Made by a program: the position numbers and the translations under genes. The notes under the pieces are model-generated. The model was not told the origin of the DNA and ran no database searches. It saw nothing but the letters and a program-made list of their open reading frames with translations. Shown here one piece after another: positions 40,647 through 51,013 of a stretch of DNA of 64,000 nt. Position 1 is the stretch's first letter; every line of letters begins with the position of its first letter. This DNA comes from Aurantiochytrium sp. KH105 (taxonomy: Eukaryota > Sar > Bigyra > Thraustochytrida > Thraustochytriidae), in assembly GCA_003116975.1 (NCBI GenBank), contig BGKB01000047.1, positions 186,001 to 250,000 on the forward strand, written 5' to 3'.

Positions 40647-42117
40647 ATGCTTCGCGTGGAGGGCGCGCAGCTTTTCCGAGCGGTACGTTCACAGCGCGCA
40701 CCTCCTTCGCCGCGAGCGCTGCGCGCGCAGCGCTCCTGGCCAAGGTCTGGGACGCCGGGGTTCGAGAGACGGTGGGAAATGATTGGTCCCGGCGACTTGC
40801 TTGGGTGGTGGTGACAGGAGGCCGAGAGCGCGGGCTCGGAGGCCTAGCGAGCGCCTGCGCGCGCGCAATGGAGCGAGCAAAAGACTGACGTGAGGTGGCA
40901 TTGGCGCGGACGTGACACAGAGACTCACCAGCTCGATCCTGAGCAACCGGCCGGTGCTGATCGCCAAGATCAGAGAGCTGGACGACCGGCCTGGCGTCAC
41001 AGACTATGAAGTCTCCTTTGCCAAGCTCGTGGACAAACTGACCAATGGCACCGCCATTAGCATCAACGAAACAGGTACCTCCGTCACCGTGCGTCCCGGC
41101 TACATGGTCGGTGGTGCAATCGAGCACGAGTGTGAGGGTCGCGCCATTGGCTACTTTCTCGAGGGCATTCTCCCGCTCTGCCTCTTCGCAAGAGACCCTG
41201 TGGAGCTCACGCTGACAGGTGTGACGAATGATGACGTCGATATTTGCGTCGACCTCTTTGCCACCGTGACGCTGCCTCTAGTGCGCCGTTTTGGCCTAGA
41301 GCACCCGCCCACGCTCGAAGTGTTGCGTCGAGGTCTTGCGCCTCGCGGCAAGGGTGTGGTCATCCTTCGATCGCCCGTTGCACGCGAACTTCGTGCAGTG
41401 CAGCTCATGGATCCGGGTTTTGTTCGCAAGGTGCGAGGTCTTGCGTACGCCGTACGCGTTTCGCCTCAATTCGCCAACCGCATGGCGACAGAGGCCCGCG
41501 GCATTTTTAACACTCTCCTGCCAGACGTCTACATTAACACGGATCACACAAAGTCGCGCGATGTGGTGCCTGGTTTTGGCCTTTCCATTTACGCAGTGAC
41601 AACGACGGGCTGCTTGCTCGGGTCCAAGCGTGCTGCCACGCGCCGGTCACTTCTTGACAAGGGCAAGGCGAGTGCCAAAAACATTTTGGGCATCGATGAC
41701 CCCGCCGCGGCTTTTCGGTCTGACAAAGAAATCGCCGCCGAAAACGACAAGGCCGCTGAAAACGAGCAAGACGATGAGACGCGTACCAAGGGGTGGAGGA
41801 TACCTGGTGTCAAGGCCCAGTCTGAGCCGGAAGAGGTTGCAACGAACGTAGCCCACCAGGTCCTCGAGCAAATTGCGCAGGGCGGCTGCGTCGACGCAAC
41901 ACACCAGCCTCTCTTGTTCATGCTCATGACACTTTGCCCAGAGGATGTGTCCAAGGCACGCGTTGGTACCTTGACGCCATACTCGATGCGCTACCTTCGC
42001 ATGATCAAGGACTTTTTTGGTGTCACATTCCGTCTCCAGGTCGACGATGCAACGTCAACAACCTTGTGCTCGTGCGTGGGCGTGGGCTACAAGAATCTTT
42101 CGCGCAAGGTCACCTAA
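40647..42117 (+). CDS. RCL1: RNA 3'-terminal phosphate cyclase-like protein, 18S rRNA maturation
   Basis: Two exons, 40647-40682 (MLRVEGAQLFRA) and 40921-42117, with a 238-nt phase-0 GT-AG intron; 410 residues. The joined start (GAQLFRARLTSSILSNRPV) aligns with the RCL1 N-terminus (CNFLRQRLVLSTLSGRPV). Core matches include INETGTSVTVRPGYMVGG, LTGVTNDDVDICVD, PLVRRFG, VVILRSPV, RGLAYAVRVSPQFANRM and SRDVVPGFGLSIYAVTT. RCL1 is a nucleolar SSU-processome protein needed for early pre-18S cleavage and lacks cyclase activity. An insertion of about 65 charged residues (KNILGIDDPAAAF through KAQSEPEEVA) sits in the C-terminal third. Without exon 1 the protein would lack its conserved start. Confidence 0.85.
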
Positions 42118-42462
42118 ATGTCACCGCATTAAGGTGCTCAGGGTGATAGATGGCAGGAAGGAGTCCTTTGCCTTTCTTCTTTACTCTGCCATGCGAGACG
42201 CCCCGAAGCGAAAGCGTTCTTGTATTTTTTATCATAACATCATCGAGCCAGAGTAGGGCCTCGATTTACTAAACTGTACAAGCAAGATGGCCCGTTTTTC
42301 TCACAGATGAATCGAAGAACCTGGGTAGAAATTCAGACCAGGGAAAAATAAATAAAAAGAGAACGAGAAAAGAAAATACCAGCAAGGTGGAAATCAAACA
42401 TCAAAATCAAATTGATTCACGTTTCATCAGAACCGAGCCCATAGGTTTCGCGTGACCGATCT
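42118..42462. other. Convergent intergenic region
   Basis: A-rich spacer between two converging 3' ends (runs near 42330-42375). No gene seen. Confidence 0.4.
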
Positions 42463-44289
42463 TTACACGCCGCCAGTTGGAAGCTTGTGGTGACGATTAG
42501 TCTTGCGCATGCGTGGCCGGTTCGGAGCCACAGCAGCCGTAACAATGTCTGCGACGCCGGCAGTACCAATGATGTTGTTGGCAGCGCTCTTGAAACCCTC
42601 AAAATTACTGAGATGCTGCTCATTGGAGACAAGCGCCAGCGCGCCAGAAGTCTCGTCCGTGTGGATCGAGGGCAGGGCCTCATCCGAGTCGTCCTCCCCC
42701 ATGGTAAGCATAAAGAGTCCAACAGAAACAATGAGGCACGAGAGAATCTTGATGCGCAGGTTGCTGACAGCAGACTCGCGACCAACACCGAGGAGCTTGA
42801 GAGCACCGATGGCAAAGAGCAGATTGAGACCCTGCGAAAGCGAGGCCTCAGCGGCGTGCACGATACTCGCCTGGTAATACCAGCTGTACGCGAACTGGCT
42901 GAGGTAGTAGCCAAAGAGCGTGAGCAGCTGGCCAAACCCCGAAAAGAAGATGATCTTGCGAGGAATATTTTGAAGGTCAATAAAGCGCTGGCGCAGCGAG
43001 GGAACGAGCGCGTACACAATGCAAAAAACCACAGCAAATCCGCACCAGGCGATAAAGAAGAACTCGAATTCGAGATCCGCGGGCAAGATGCCGCGAAACT
43101 TTTCCTTTTTGGCCGAGCTCTTGAGACTGTACGACATGACAAGGTCGTAGATGCCGACGGCAAACTCTGAAACAACCACGTTGCGAACATAGCTCTGTTT
43201 CCAAAATTTCCAGCGAAGCATGCGCTTAAAGTCGCCATCCAAGGACGGGAGAATGCCGCCCAGCACAATTACAAAGTAGCAAAAGAGATCAAACGGGCGA
43301 ATGAACGTTGATCCCGTCAATGCCGCGGGAACCGCGGAACCCACAAGCATCCACGTGCTGCTGACCTGGATGAGAGGGTTAATTACCGTGCTTGGCGCGT
43401 TATCGTACGCCTTGAGCAAGAAAAAGTAGTGCGAGAACATGAGGATTCCGCTCAGGGTCGCCAACCACCACTCGAGGTCGTCGCCGGGGGACCAGATGAA
43501 TTGGGGCTGCGAGCTCCCCTGCAGACTGGCCGAGTCCTTTTCCAGCGTGGCTGCCGCAGCCGCAGCGTGAATGGCGTGCCGGGAAAGGTGCACGCGTTTC
43601 AGCGACAACATGTACATGATGCTGCCCGTAGTGATACCGGCCACGGCGCAGTCTTGCACGCCGTCCAAGTGCTCTTCCTCGTCATCGCTCCCAACGCTAC
43701 TATCGTCCCGATGCAGGCTGTTCTCGTTGCCCTCGAGGTCCTCGCTTTTGCTGCCTAATTTGCGCACGTCTGCGCTCAAGTCTGCAGGACTGCCATTGGC
43801 AATGGTGCCGCCGATGCCATTATTTGTGCTGGAAACGTCGTTGTTGTCATCAAAGCTTGACGAATGCGCGCGTCTGCTCCTCACTTCGAGCGCGTCGGAT
43901 GACACGTTGCCGTCTCCAAGACGTCCCGTCTCCATCGAGCTAGTCCCGTTTCGCGCATCGATGCGACTTCGATTACCCGCTGCTGCATTATTCTCTCCAT
44001 TTCGCATGCGCAGCGAGGCCTCTCCCTGCTTTTCAAGGGTCTGTGAGCTCGAGCGATTTTTCAATTTGTGCGTCGGGCTCGATTCGTTGGCGAGCGCGCG
44101 TAGATTTTCCGCCGACGACTTGTTGACCATCTTATCCGAGAGGGGCACCATTTCGAACCCGTGCTCTTCTTCGTCGTCGTCCTCGCCAATGCACATGTCG
44201 CACAGGATATCGGCCGCGCTCCAGCACAAGGCTGCGCCAAGCGTCGCAATGAGCCACTTGTTCTCATCATACCACTTGGAGTCCTCCAT
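42463..44289 (-). CDS. Multi-pass membrane protein, DMT/EamA-like transporter
   Basis: 608 residues. One membrane helix at the N-terminus (WLIATLGAALCWSAADILCD) is followed by a polar, Ser/Asn/Asp-rich loop of about 170 residues, then roughly nine hydrophobic helices, including ATLSGILMFSHYFFLLKAYD, VINPLIQVSSTWMLVGSAV, FFFIAWCGFAVVFCIVYALV and ILSCLIVSVGLFMLTMG. The helix spacing and motifs such as the proline-containing VINPLIQVSS helix suggest the drug/metabolite transporter superfamily, with the first helix separated by a large loop. The C-terminal 75 residues are polar and end basic (RPRMRKTNRHHKL). Substrate and membrane unknown. Confidence 0.55.
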   Translation of the reverse strand: MEDSKWYDENKWLIATLGAALCWSAADILCDMCIGEDDDEEEHGFEMVPLSDKMVNKSSAENLRALANESSPTHKLKNRSSSQTLEKQGEASLRMRNGENNAAAGNRSRIDARNGTSSMETGRLGDGNVSSDALEVRSRRAHSSSFDDNNDVSSTNNGIGGTIANGSPADLSADVRKLGSKSEDLEGNENSLHRDDSSVGSDDEEEHLDGVQDCAVAGITTGSIMYMLSLKRVHLSRHAIHAAAAAATLEKDSASLQGSSQPQFIWSPGDDLEWWLATLSGILMFSHYFFLLKAYDNAPSTVINPLIQVSSTWMLVGSAVPAALTGSTFIRPFDLFCYFVIVLGGILPSLDGDFKRMLRWKFWKQSYVRNVVVSEFAVGIYDLVMSYSLKSSAKKEKFRGILPADLEFEFFFIAWCGFAVVFCIVYALVPSLRQRFIDLQNIPRKIIFFSGFGQLLTLFGYYLSQFAYSWYYQASIVHAAEASLSQGLNLLFAIGALKLLGVGRESAVSNLRIKILSCLIVSVGLFMLTMGEDDSDEALPSIHTDETSGALALVSNEQHLSNFEGFKSAANNIIGTAGVADIVTAAVAPNRPRMRKTNRHHKLPTGGV

Positions 44290-45463
44290 TCTTGCCTCCG
44301 ATGAGATTAGACGAGGCCCGACGACCGAGACCTTTACGTTTGCGCTCTTCTTCCTCGCGCCCTACACGCCCACACAGACGCGCGCACGAGAGTGATTGAG
44401 CTCCCCAGGGCCGAGGTTGCCGAGCTGTTGTTCGCTCGCTCGCTAGCTAAGGAGAAGAGTCGACCGTGCTGGGATCGCCGCTGTCTCCAGCTCGCTCCAC
44501 GCCTGCGCGCCCGCGCGTCCGCGCTCGACTCTCGCGCGAAGCGATCGCCGACGCGCTCTCCGCTCCGCACGGCTTCCCGCCCAGCGTCTGCGCGCTGCGA
44601 GCTCGCGCGAGGTCTTGTTCTTCTCCACGTCGTCGGGGCCGCGCTCGGGCCTGGCTGGATCCCGCAACGACGTTGACGCGCCGGGCCCTCGCCCCGCGGC
44701 GGCCCCGCGGGCCCCGCGCCTCCCCGCGGCGCGCTCCCGCGCGGCCGGTCTGCCTTCCGCGCGCGCCTCCTCTCCTCTCCTCTCCTCTCCGCGCGCTCCT
44801 CTCCTCTCCTCGCGCGCCGCCGCCGCCGACGCCCGCGCCGTGGACGCCGCTCTCGCGCGCCGTGGCCGCGTCCGCCTTCGCGTTCTGCCCCTCCCGCGGG
44901 ATGGATTCAAAACCAGCGGCTCTCCGGCCTTGGCCGCTCTCGCGCAGAGGGCAGCCGCCCCCCAGCAGCGCCGCGACGTTGGCGGATTCGAATCGATTCG
45001 AATCGAGCGAGCGATCATCTTTTCCGGATTCGCGCCGCGAGGCGAGGCGAGGCGAGGCGAGGCGCGCGACGCGGGCGCGCAGACGCGCTTCGATCGTGCG
45101 CGCGGGCCGCGCGGGGGCTGCGAGCGCGGCGGAGGCGGCGGCCGCGAGGAGCCGCGGCCCGTCTCTCTCCGCGGGCGCGCGAGCGAGCGGGGACGCGGGG
45201 AGGCAAGAAGGAGGCCGGCGGGCGAGCCGGCGAGGACGTTGGCGAGCGCGCGCTGCGCTGCGAGCGCAGAGGGCCGGAACTGGGAGGCAGGAGCAGCCGG
45301 GGAGACGCGGCGGCGGCAAAGCCGCTTTGCGCTGCTTCGCGCTGCTTTGCGCCGCTGTGCGCCGCGGCCGGAGCGGCTGCGAAGAGCGGCGACGCCTGTG
45401 GACGGCGCCCAGCTGCCGCGCCGGGGTCTGCCGTAGAGCGCACGACAAGGTGGAGGGAGGATC
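44290..45463. promoter_or_regulatory. Very GC-rich divergent promoter region
   Basis: About 1.2 kb between two divergent genes. Extremely GC-rich, with (ctctc)n at 44770-44812, (ggcga)n at 45040-45062 and gcgctgctt-type repeats at 45318-45350. Long overlapping open frames on both strands here have Arg/Ala/Pro-rich translations typical of GC-rich non-coding DNA, so none is called. Confidence 0.5.
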
Positions 45464-47839
45464 ATGGGCGAGACCACCTCGAAAACGGCCTCCTTCAAAA
45501 AGCGAGAGCTCCAATCCGAAGCACTGCGCAGCAGACTCGAGGGAGACCTGCACGCTGCGGAAAAAAGCCTCAAAGGCCTCCTGGACGTTTGCTGCGAGAC
45601 GATCGGGGCTACAGACGTCGAGGCCGTGCATGAGAAACTGCTCAATGACCCCGCCGCAGAAACTGATGTGCGTCTTGAAGTCGCCTTCTTGCTCGACGCT
45701 TTGGGAAATGTGCTGCGCGGCATCGAGCAAGAGGATCGTGTGGCTGCGGCCACAACGGCACCTGCTCGCGCCGTCGACGTTGCTGAAGCCGTCGCCGAAT
45801 CTAAAAACGACGGCGCCCAAGAGGTGACGACATCTTCTTCAGAGGCTCTGAGGCGAATCGAACAAGGACTCGCACTACGCAAGGCCGTGCAACGCGCAGA
45901 TCCAGAAAATGAACGTCTTAAGATCACACTCGCGCGCTCTTATTCCTCGCTGGCAATGTTCTATCATGGTCGCCGCATGCAGCAAGAAGCAGACAAAGCC
46001 CATCTCGAAGCGCTTAATCTTTTCGCCGACGTTCCTTTGCACAGTACGGCGCGATCAGAAAAGCCGCCCTCACCGGCGGGCTCAGCGAGTAACGTATCGG
46101 CTTTGGGCCCACTGCCGCCAAACGCATCGTCCATGGCCGCCGAAGATGACCTCGAGACCCCGGATGCCGGAAACGTCGCCGCTGCTCTCGAGGACGCCAT
46201 TAAATACGATATCCCCTGGGAAAAGTTTCGCAAACAGCGCCTCAAAGCCCTGCAAGCCAAGGTCAAGGCGCACATTTTGCGAGCGCACCAGAGTGTTCAA
46301 GACAAGCGAGAAGCAAATGGTGGCGATGAAGAAGATGCAGGGCATGCGCGCCAAGACCCAGCTTTCGCAAGTGTCGCACATGGCGTGCAACGGGTGGTGG
46401 CCCAAGCGCAGCGAAGTCGGAACGTGCCGGCAAGCAGTGGGGACTTGGCGACCTCTGCGCGCTTGCAGCGAAACAAGATCGGTGGTACAGGCGCCGACGA
46501 CCGGGACGCAGGGCAAACGCGATGTCGCTTGGTGCTGCTCCGACGAGACGCGCGCGTCTCACGAGCAGAGACAGGAGTTGGTCTTGGTTTGATCAATCCC
46601 TTGCTCATGACCGGCGAAGGTGAGCTCGCCTCACGGGCTGCCGAAAAGGCTACAGGACTCGATGTGTCGGATGAGCACATCCCCGAAGTTGTCGATCTTG
46701 ACCCTGAAGCCCAAGAGCTCATCCATTTGGGCCGACAATCGTACACGGACGCTCTCGGATTTTTCCAAAGCCGACTCGAGACAACGCGTCGTCGCATTGG
46801 CTTTGTGCGTCTGGACAGCATACAGCACGACCGTCTCATTAGCCGCCGCCATGCTCAACTGAAATTTTCCAAAGTGCATCGTCTTTTGGCAACAGTGCTC
46901 GACAACTCTTTACATGAAAATAAGAGTGATGAAAACAATGCAGGGAATGAAGAAAACCAAGCAGTCAATGGGAAAAGCGACGCGGCAAACGACGACAAGC
47001 GTGCGAGCGCACCGGGCGCAGGTCGGCCCGCAGAGGAGGGTGTCAACAATCCCGAAACAGCAGGTCTTCAGACCGGCACAAACGCAGCGTCAGGTCAAGA
47101 TGATGCATCGAGAGCCGCTGCAGGCCGCCCAAATAACGGCGAGGCCGTTGCTGCCGCTGCACCTTCTTCTTCTTCGTCCTCGTCGTTGTCTGCTCCGCCG
47201 TCTCCTTCAGACCCTGCCGCCGAGGCCGCGACGGCTGCGCAAGAGCGCTCCCACCAAAACGCTGACGAGCTTGCGTGGGTCATCCGGGACCTGGACAGTA
47301 CAAATGGAATTCTTGTCAATGGAATACGTGTGCAAGAGTACCCGCTTCGCGATGGGGATATCGTGAGCTTTGGGGGCGCAACAAGCGTTCCCTTTGGATG
47401 CGCGGTACTGACGCACAAGCGTCGGCCCGTGAGTTCTGTGTTTGTGTACCGTTTTGAAGTGGTCAAGGCCGGAACGCGGGCGGAGGCGAAACGGCCAGAG
47501 TGGAAGCAGTACGGGTCGATGACGGCCGACTGGATGCCGGCGCTCTCGACGGTTTCTTCGCAGTTGGATCCTCTTGTAGAGGTCTTTATGCAAGAAAAAG
47601 CACGTTCTCGCGACGAGAATGAGCCAGCATCCAGCGACATGGAGAGTTTTCACTTTTTTGTCTTGTACATTTGCGCGCACCCTGAAAATATTCCCGAAGA
47701 CGATGCTCAGATCCGCACGCAGCTCGTCGAGAGCGTGCATGCAGCAAACCTCCTGCATCGCAAGGCTGTCGAACTTGACATTCCCTTTTCGCATTGGGCG
47801 AGCTGGATTCGCGCGCAGGCGCTCTCGCGCCCACTTTAG
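45464..47839 (+). CDS. FHA-domain protein with interrupted FHA fold
   Basis: 791 residues. An N-terminal helical region contains a tetratricopeptide-like pair of helices (LARSYSSLAMFYHGRRMQQE near residue 155). The FHA phosphothreonine-binding domain appears in two halves: DRLISRRHAQLKF (Arg and the S-R-R-H core, about 465) and WVIRDLDSTNGILVNGIRV (about 605), followed by LRDGDIVSFGG. The halves are separated by about 130 Asn/Ala/Ser-rich residues. A conserved-looking helical C-terminus follows (NIPEDDAQIRTQLVESVHAA, SHWASWIRA). FHA proteins bind pThr in signalling or DNA-damage responses. The stretch between about 46280 and 46590 is also open in a second frame with a plausible translation, so an error or unseen splicing there is possible. 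Confidence 0.65.
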   Translation: MGETTSKTASFKKRELQSEALRSRLEGDLHAAEKSLKGLLDVCCETIGATDVEAVHEKLLNDPAAETDVRLEVAFLLDALGNVLRGIEQEDRVAAATTAPARAVDVAEAVAESKNDGAQEVTTSSSEALRRIEQGLALRKAVQRADPENERLKITLARSYSSLAMFYHGRRMQQEADKAHLEALNLFADVPLHSTARSEKPPSPAGSASNVSALGPLPPNASSMAAEDDLETPDAGNVAAALEDAIKYDIPWEKFRKQRLKALQAKVKAHILRAHQSVQDKREANGGDEEDAGHARQDPAFASVAHGVQRVVAQAQRSRNVPASSGDLATSARLQRNKIGGTGADDRDAGQTRCRLVLLRRDARVSRAETGVGLGLINPLLMTGEGELASRAAEKATGLDVSDEHIPEVVDLDPEAQELIHLGRQSYTDALGFFQSRLETTRRRIGFVRLDSIQHDRLISRRHAQLKFSKVHRLLATVLDNSLHENKSDENNAGNEENQAVNGKSDAANDDKRASAPGAGRPAEEGVNNPETAGLQTGTNAASGQDDASRAAAGRPNNGEAVAAAAPSSSSSSSLSAPPSPSDPAAEAATAAQERSHQNADELAWVIRDLDSTNGILVNGIRVQEYPLRDGDIVSFGGATSVPFGCAVLTHKRRPVSSVFVYRFEVVKAGTRAEAKRPEWKQYGSMTADWMPALSTVSSQLDPLVEVFMQEKARSRDENEPASSDMESFHFFVLYICAHPENIPEDDAQIRTQLVESVHAANLLHRKAVELDIPFSHWASWIRAQALSRPL

Positions 47840-47966
47840 GAGGGAGAAGAACTCTCTAACTCTGTGTAAACCTAGGTGTCGCCGCTGTTTCTCCTCATTC
47901 CATCACACAATTCTTTTATATGCTTATACACGATCAGAGAGGGGGCTTGCAAAGTGCGCTCGGCGC

Positions 47967-48512
47967 TCAGCTGGTTGCTCGTCCCTTTTTCAAGGTGACA
48001 GCCACTGAACGAAAGGCGCGATGATGCGGCGTACCGCCATAAACCTTGTTGTTGGGAACAAATTCGCTGGCGAGGCCTTTGCGACTCTTCATCTCCTCGC
48101 TGGGTTCTCCGAACTGGCGGAACCAGTCCTGAAAGCCAGACACCGGGGGAGGTTTAGCCGTGAGAATGGCGTTGCGGCGCTCCTCGTGCAAGGTTTCGAT
48201 TTGCACAGTCACGGCACGGAGCTGGTCCTCGAGTCGCGAGATACGTGCTGCAAGTTTGGCGAGCTCGTTGCCCTTTTCCATGCGTCGCACGCGTCTCGAC
48301 CTTCGATGGTACTGGAAATAGCCGGGATTTCGAGACTGCGCAATGGCCGCCTCGAGGTTCTTGGTGGTCTTGCGGCTATTTTCCAGAGCGCCATCCTCAT
48401 TAGGGTCGTCGCTCTTGGCCGTAAGCCAATGGTTGAATTCCCGTGCCACCGCTGCCTGCTCGGCAAGAAGCGCGCGCTTCTTTTCCAGCAGCGCATCCAT
48501 GCGGTCCGCCAT
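47967..48512 (-). CDS. Coiled-coil protein of unknown function
   Basis: 181 residues from the ATG at 48512 (MADRMDALLEKKRALL); the frame is open to 48563 but those residues look untranslated. The protein is Lys/Arg/Glu-rich and mostly helical, with two coiled-coil-like segments (about 1-35 and 85-125) and a less regular C-terminal part (GFQDWFRQFGEP, NNKVYGGTPHHRAF). No signal peptide, membrane helix or known motif recognised. Convergent with the FHA gene, 127 bp apart. The non-repetitive composition and length support a real gene. Confidence 0.5.
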   Translation of the reverse strand: MADRMDALLEKKRALLAEQAAVAREFNHWLTAKSDDPNEDGALENSRKTTKNLEAAIAQSRNPGYFQYHRRSRRVRRMEKGNELAKLAARISRLEDQLRAVTVQIETLHEERRNAILTAKPPPVSGFQDWFRQFGEPSEEMKSRKGLASEFVPNNKVYGGTPHHRAFRSVAVTLKKGRATS

Positions 48513-49502
48513 CCTCCTCCTGAACTCGCAGCGCTTGGCACACTGCCAACCACCCGCACGCAATCTTCGCGACTGCCGATGCCGCGCTGCGCTGCACTGC
48601 GCTGCGCTGCGCTGCCCACGGATGATCTATCTGGCGGACCTAGCTCACTTCAATTCGCAGTCAATTCCATTCCATTCCATTCGAGGCAATATCATCAATC
48701 AATCTAATCCTCCTGCACGTGTATATATCTATATTCTCTCTAGCCCGCAGCAGGTCGAGCGTCGAGACGAGCGAGACATGGCGATAACAGCGGCACGTGG
48801 CACATGTCACTCACTCTCTGCGCGCCACATCCCACGTCCAAATCTCAGCTCATCTCATCTCAGGCTCTCGCCGATCGCAACGGATCAAAAAGAACCAAGG
48901 CGAACGCGCGCCATCTTTAGGGCAGACGGGCGGTCCTAGGGATCCTCATAGCATATCCCTAGGGAGCGGTACGTACGTACGTACGCCGTATCGTACCGCA
49001 CGCGATACCGTACAAACCCTTTTCCTTTCTCGCGGCACTTGTCGCGGCGCGGGCAAGTGCGCTATCTCAGTTTGTTGCACTTGCGGGCGGCGAAAGTCGA
49101 CTCACCGTGGCCAGGGGCACAGTGGCGGTGGTGGTCGTACCGGCGGCAAGAAGTACGAATGGGACACCGCGCAGCACGTGCAGCCTGAGGGCTCAGTCTT
49201 GCCGGGCCTGGCAGAGACAAGCAAACCCGCAAGCCGCAGACCTTCTCTTGCGCCGGGCCGCCCGAGGAAGGTCTCCGTGCGCGCTGGCCGCCGCGGGACG
49301 ACGCCAAGAGGCTGGACATCGGCCGTCTGCGTGTTTGGACGACTGACTCGCCCGGAGCTGGGCGGGAAGAAGAACTGGACCCAGCTTGTACCCGAGCGTG
49401 GTGGAGGAGAAGTCGCTCGAGCTTGCTCGCGCAGGGAGACCCGGAGAACCGATCGAATCGATGGGTTACTCTACGTCGAGTACAACTTGGACGAGAACGA
49501 GC
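48513..49502. other. Divergent intergenic region with short repeats
   Basis: About 1 kb holding promoters for two divergent genes. Contains (ctgcg)n at about 48584-48614, (cattc)n at 48667-48681, and an (acgt)n palindromic run at 48969-48984. Open frames across it are shadows, including an in-frame extension upstream of the ankyrin gene that lacks protein-like composition. Confidence 0.45.
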
Positions 49503-50804
49503 ATGCGAAAGGTCCTTTCCGCCCTGGTGGTACTGGGCGTGACTTTGCTTGCAGCCCCGGCTCGAGCTACGCCGGATGAAGACCTCGTGACGGCTGCAGA
49601 AGCCGGCGACGTCGCTGGTGCCACAAGCGCAATCGCCAACGGAGCCGACGTAAACTACGCTGTGGACGACCAGGTCCCGGTACTTGCGCTCTGCTCTACG
49701 GTTGATGTTGCTGAAGTGCTGCTCACGAATGACAACATTGATAAGAATTTCGCCCCAGACGCGAACAGCTCAATTGCAGCAGTTCACATTTTTGCATCGC
49801 GCGCCAACACAGATCTGGTCAATGCTCTGATTTCGACCTCGCCGCCAACACCGTCCCCAACGTCAGTCCTTAACGTTGACCAGCTGGAAGGCACAGGGAA
49901 GTCGGCGCTAATGCTTGCCGCAGGCGCAACTTCTCAGCTGTTGGGCTCTCCAGTAGACACAGCAGATGCCTTGCTGCAGGCAGGGGCCGACGCGACCCTG
50001 ACGGTCAGCAGCACTGGTAACACAGCGATCCACTTTGCTGTCGCGGCCAAGCCCGATACCGGTTTCGCTGACACGCGCGTCGCGCTCCTCGAAACGTTAT
50101 TGAGACATGACGCGAGTGTAACAACCAAGAACGATGATGGACGTGGTGCCCTGCATGTAGCAAGCCAACCGAACGTGGGCAGCGGCGCAGTCGTCCAAGC
50201 TGTTCTTGCCGCTTCTGCTGCTGATATCAATGTGGCCGATACCGCTGGGGACTACCCTGTGCACTTGGCTCTGAGGACCGCCCGAGAGAGCAATGCCGCG
50301 ACGGCAGAAAGCATCTTGAGCGCTTTGCTGACCGCCTCTCCCGACTTGACTGTTACGGGAAGCAACGGTCAGTCGCCTTTGCATCTTGGCGTGGCATCGG
50401 GTCAGGTCGAGCTCGTGACGGCGCTTGTGAATGCCGGCGCGCGCGACAACGTTGTGGATTCCAGCGGCGGACTGGCCATTCATGAGGCTGCAGCATACTT
50501 TGCTGTCACAGCAGCTCAGTGTTCGGAGATCACATCCATTGCCCAGACCCTGGTCGAAAACGGTGAAGCTGACCTGGACGCCACAAACACGGCAGGTGAG
50601 ACCGCGCTCGAAATTGCAGAAACAGCGCCCGAAGATCGGCGATGCATTAGCCTCGAGCAGGCCCTCGGGTCTTCGGTGACATCTGCACCTACTCCGCAGC
50701 CCACTCCAGCTCCCGTAGAAACACCTTCGGCGGCGACCTCGTTGCGTCCTCTGTTGACGCTTTTGGTCGTCCTGATTTCTTTCCTGCTGTACAAGATGGA
50801 GTGA
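49503..50804 (+). CDS. Secreted or surface-anchored ankyrin-repeat protein
   Basis: 433 residues from the ATG at 49503, chosen because it places a signal peptide exactly at the N-terminus (MRKVLSALVVLGVTLLAAP, cleavage likely after ARA). At least five ankyrin-like repeats follow, for example DEDLVTAAEAGDVAGATSAI then GADVNYAVD, NTAIHFAVAAK, GRGALHVASQ, QSPLHLGVASGQVELVTAL then NAGARDNVVD, and GETALEIAE. A Pro/Thr-rich stalk (TPQPTPAPVETPS) precedes a C-terminal hydrophobic segment (LLTLLVVLISFLLY) that ends three residues before the stop, as in a GPI-anchor signal or a type I anchor without a cytoplasmic tail. Ankyrin repeats are protein-binding modules and usually cytosolic, so this topology is unusual. 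Ligand unknown. Confidence 0.72.
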   Translation: MRKVLSALVVLGVTLLAAPARATPDEDLVTAAEAGDVAGATSAIANGADVNYAVDDQVPVLALCSTVDVAEVLLTNDNIDKNFAPDANSSIAAVHIFASRANTDLVNALISTSPPTPSPTSVLNVDQLEGTGKSALMLAAGATSQLLGSPVDTADALLQAGADATLTVSSTGNTAIHFAVAAKPDTGFADTRVALLETLLRHDASVTTKNDDGRGALHVASQPNVGSGAVVQAVLAASAADINVADTAGDYPVHLALRTARESNAATAESILSALLTASPDLTVTGSNGQSPLHLGVASGQVELVTALVNAGARDNVVDSSGGLAIHEAAAYFAVTAAQCSEITSIAQTLVENGEADLDATNTAGETALEIAETAPEDRRCISLEQALGSSVTSAPTPQPTPAPVETPSAATSLRPLLTLLVVLISFLLYKME

Positions 50805-51013
50805 GAAAACAAAACAAATGTTCTTTTATTATCACTGTGGCGAAAAGTAGTAGGTTGGCCTATGGTCAATGTGATTGGGTAGGCGCAAAGCGGCTTCGCG
50901 CTCTGCATCCATCGGAAAAGAAGGAAAAGAAAGAGAAGAAAAAGAAAGAGGAATGGGAAAGAGAATAGAAGCGCAATCTCTTGTGCGCGTACGTACGCTC
51001 GCAAGCAAGCAAA

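Noticed and set aside
44443-45927. Long overlapping open frames on both strands (more than 400 codons) in a GC-rich block.
   Set aside because: Arg/Ala/Pro/Ser-rich translations with no domain, typical of GC-rich DNA with few stop codons; the frames overlap promoters and the FHA gene start.
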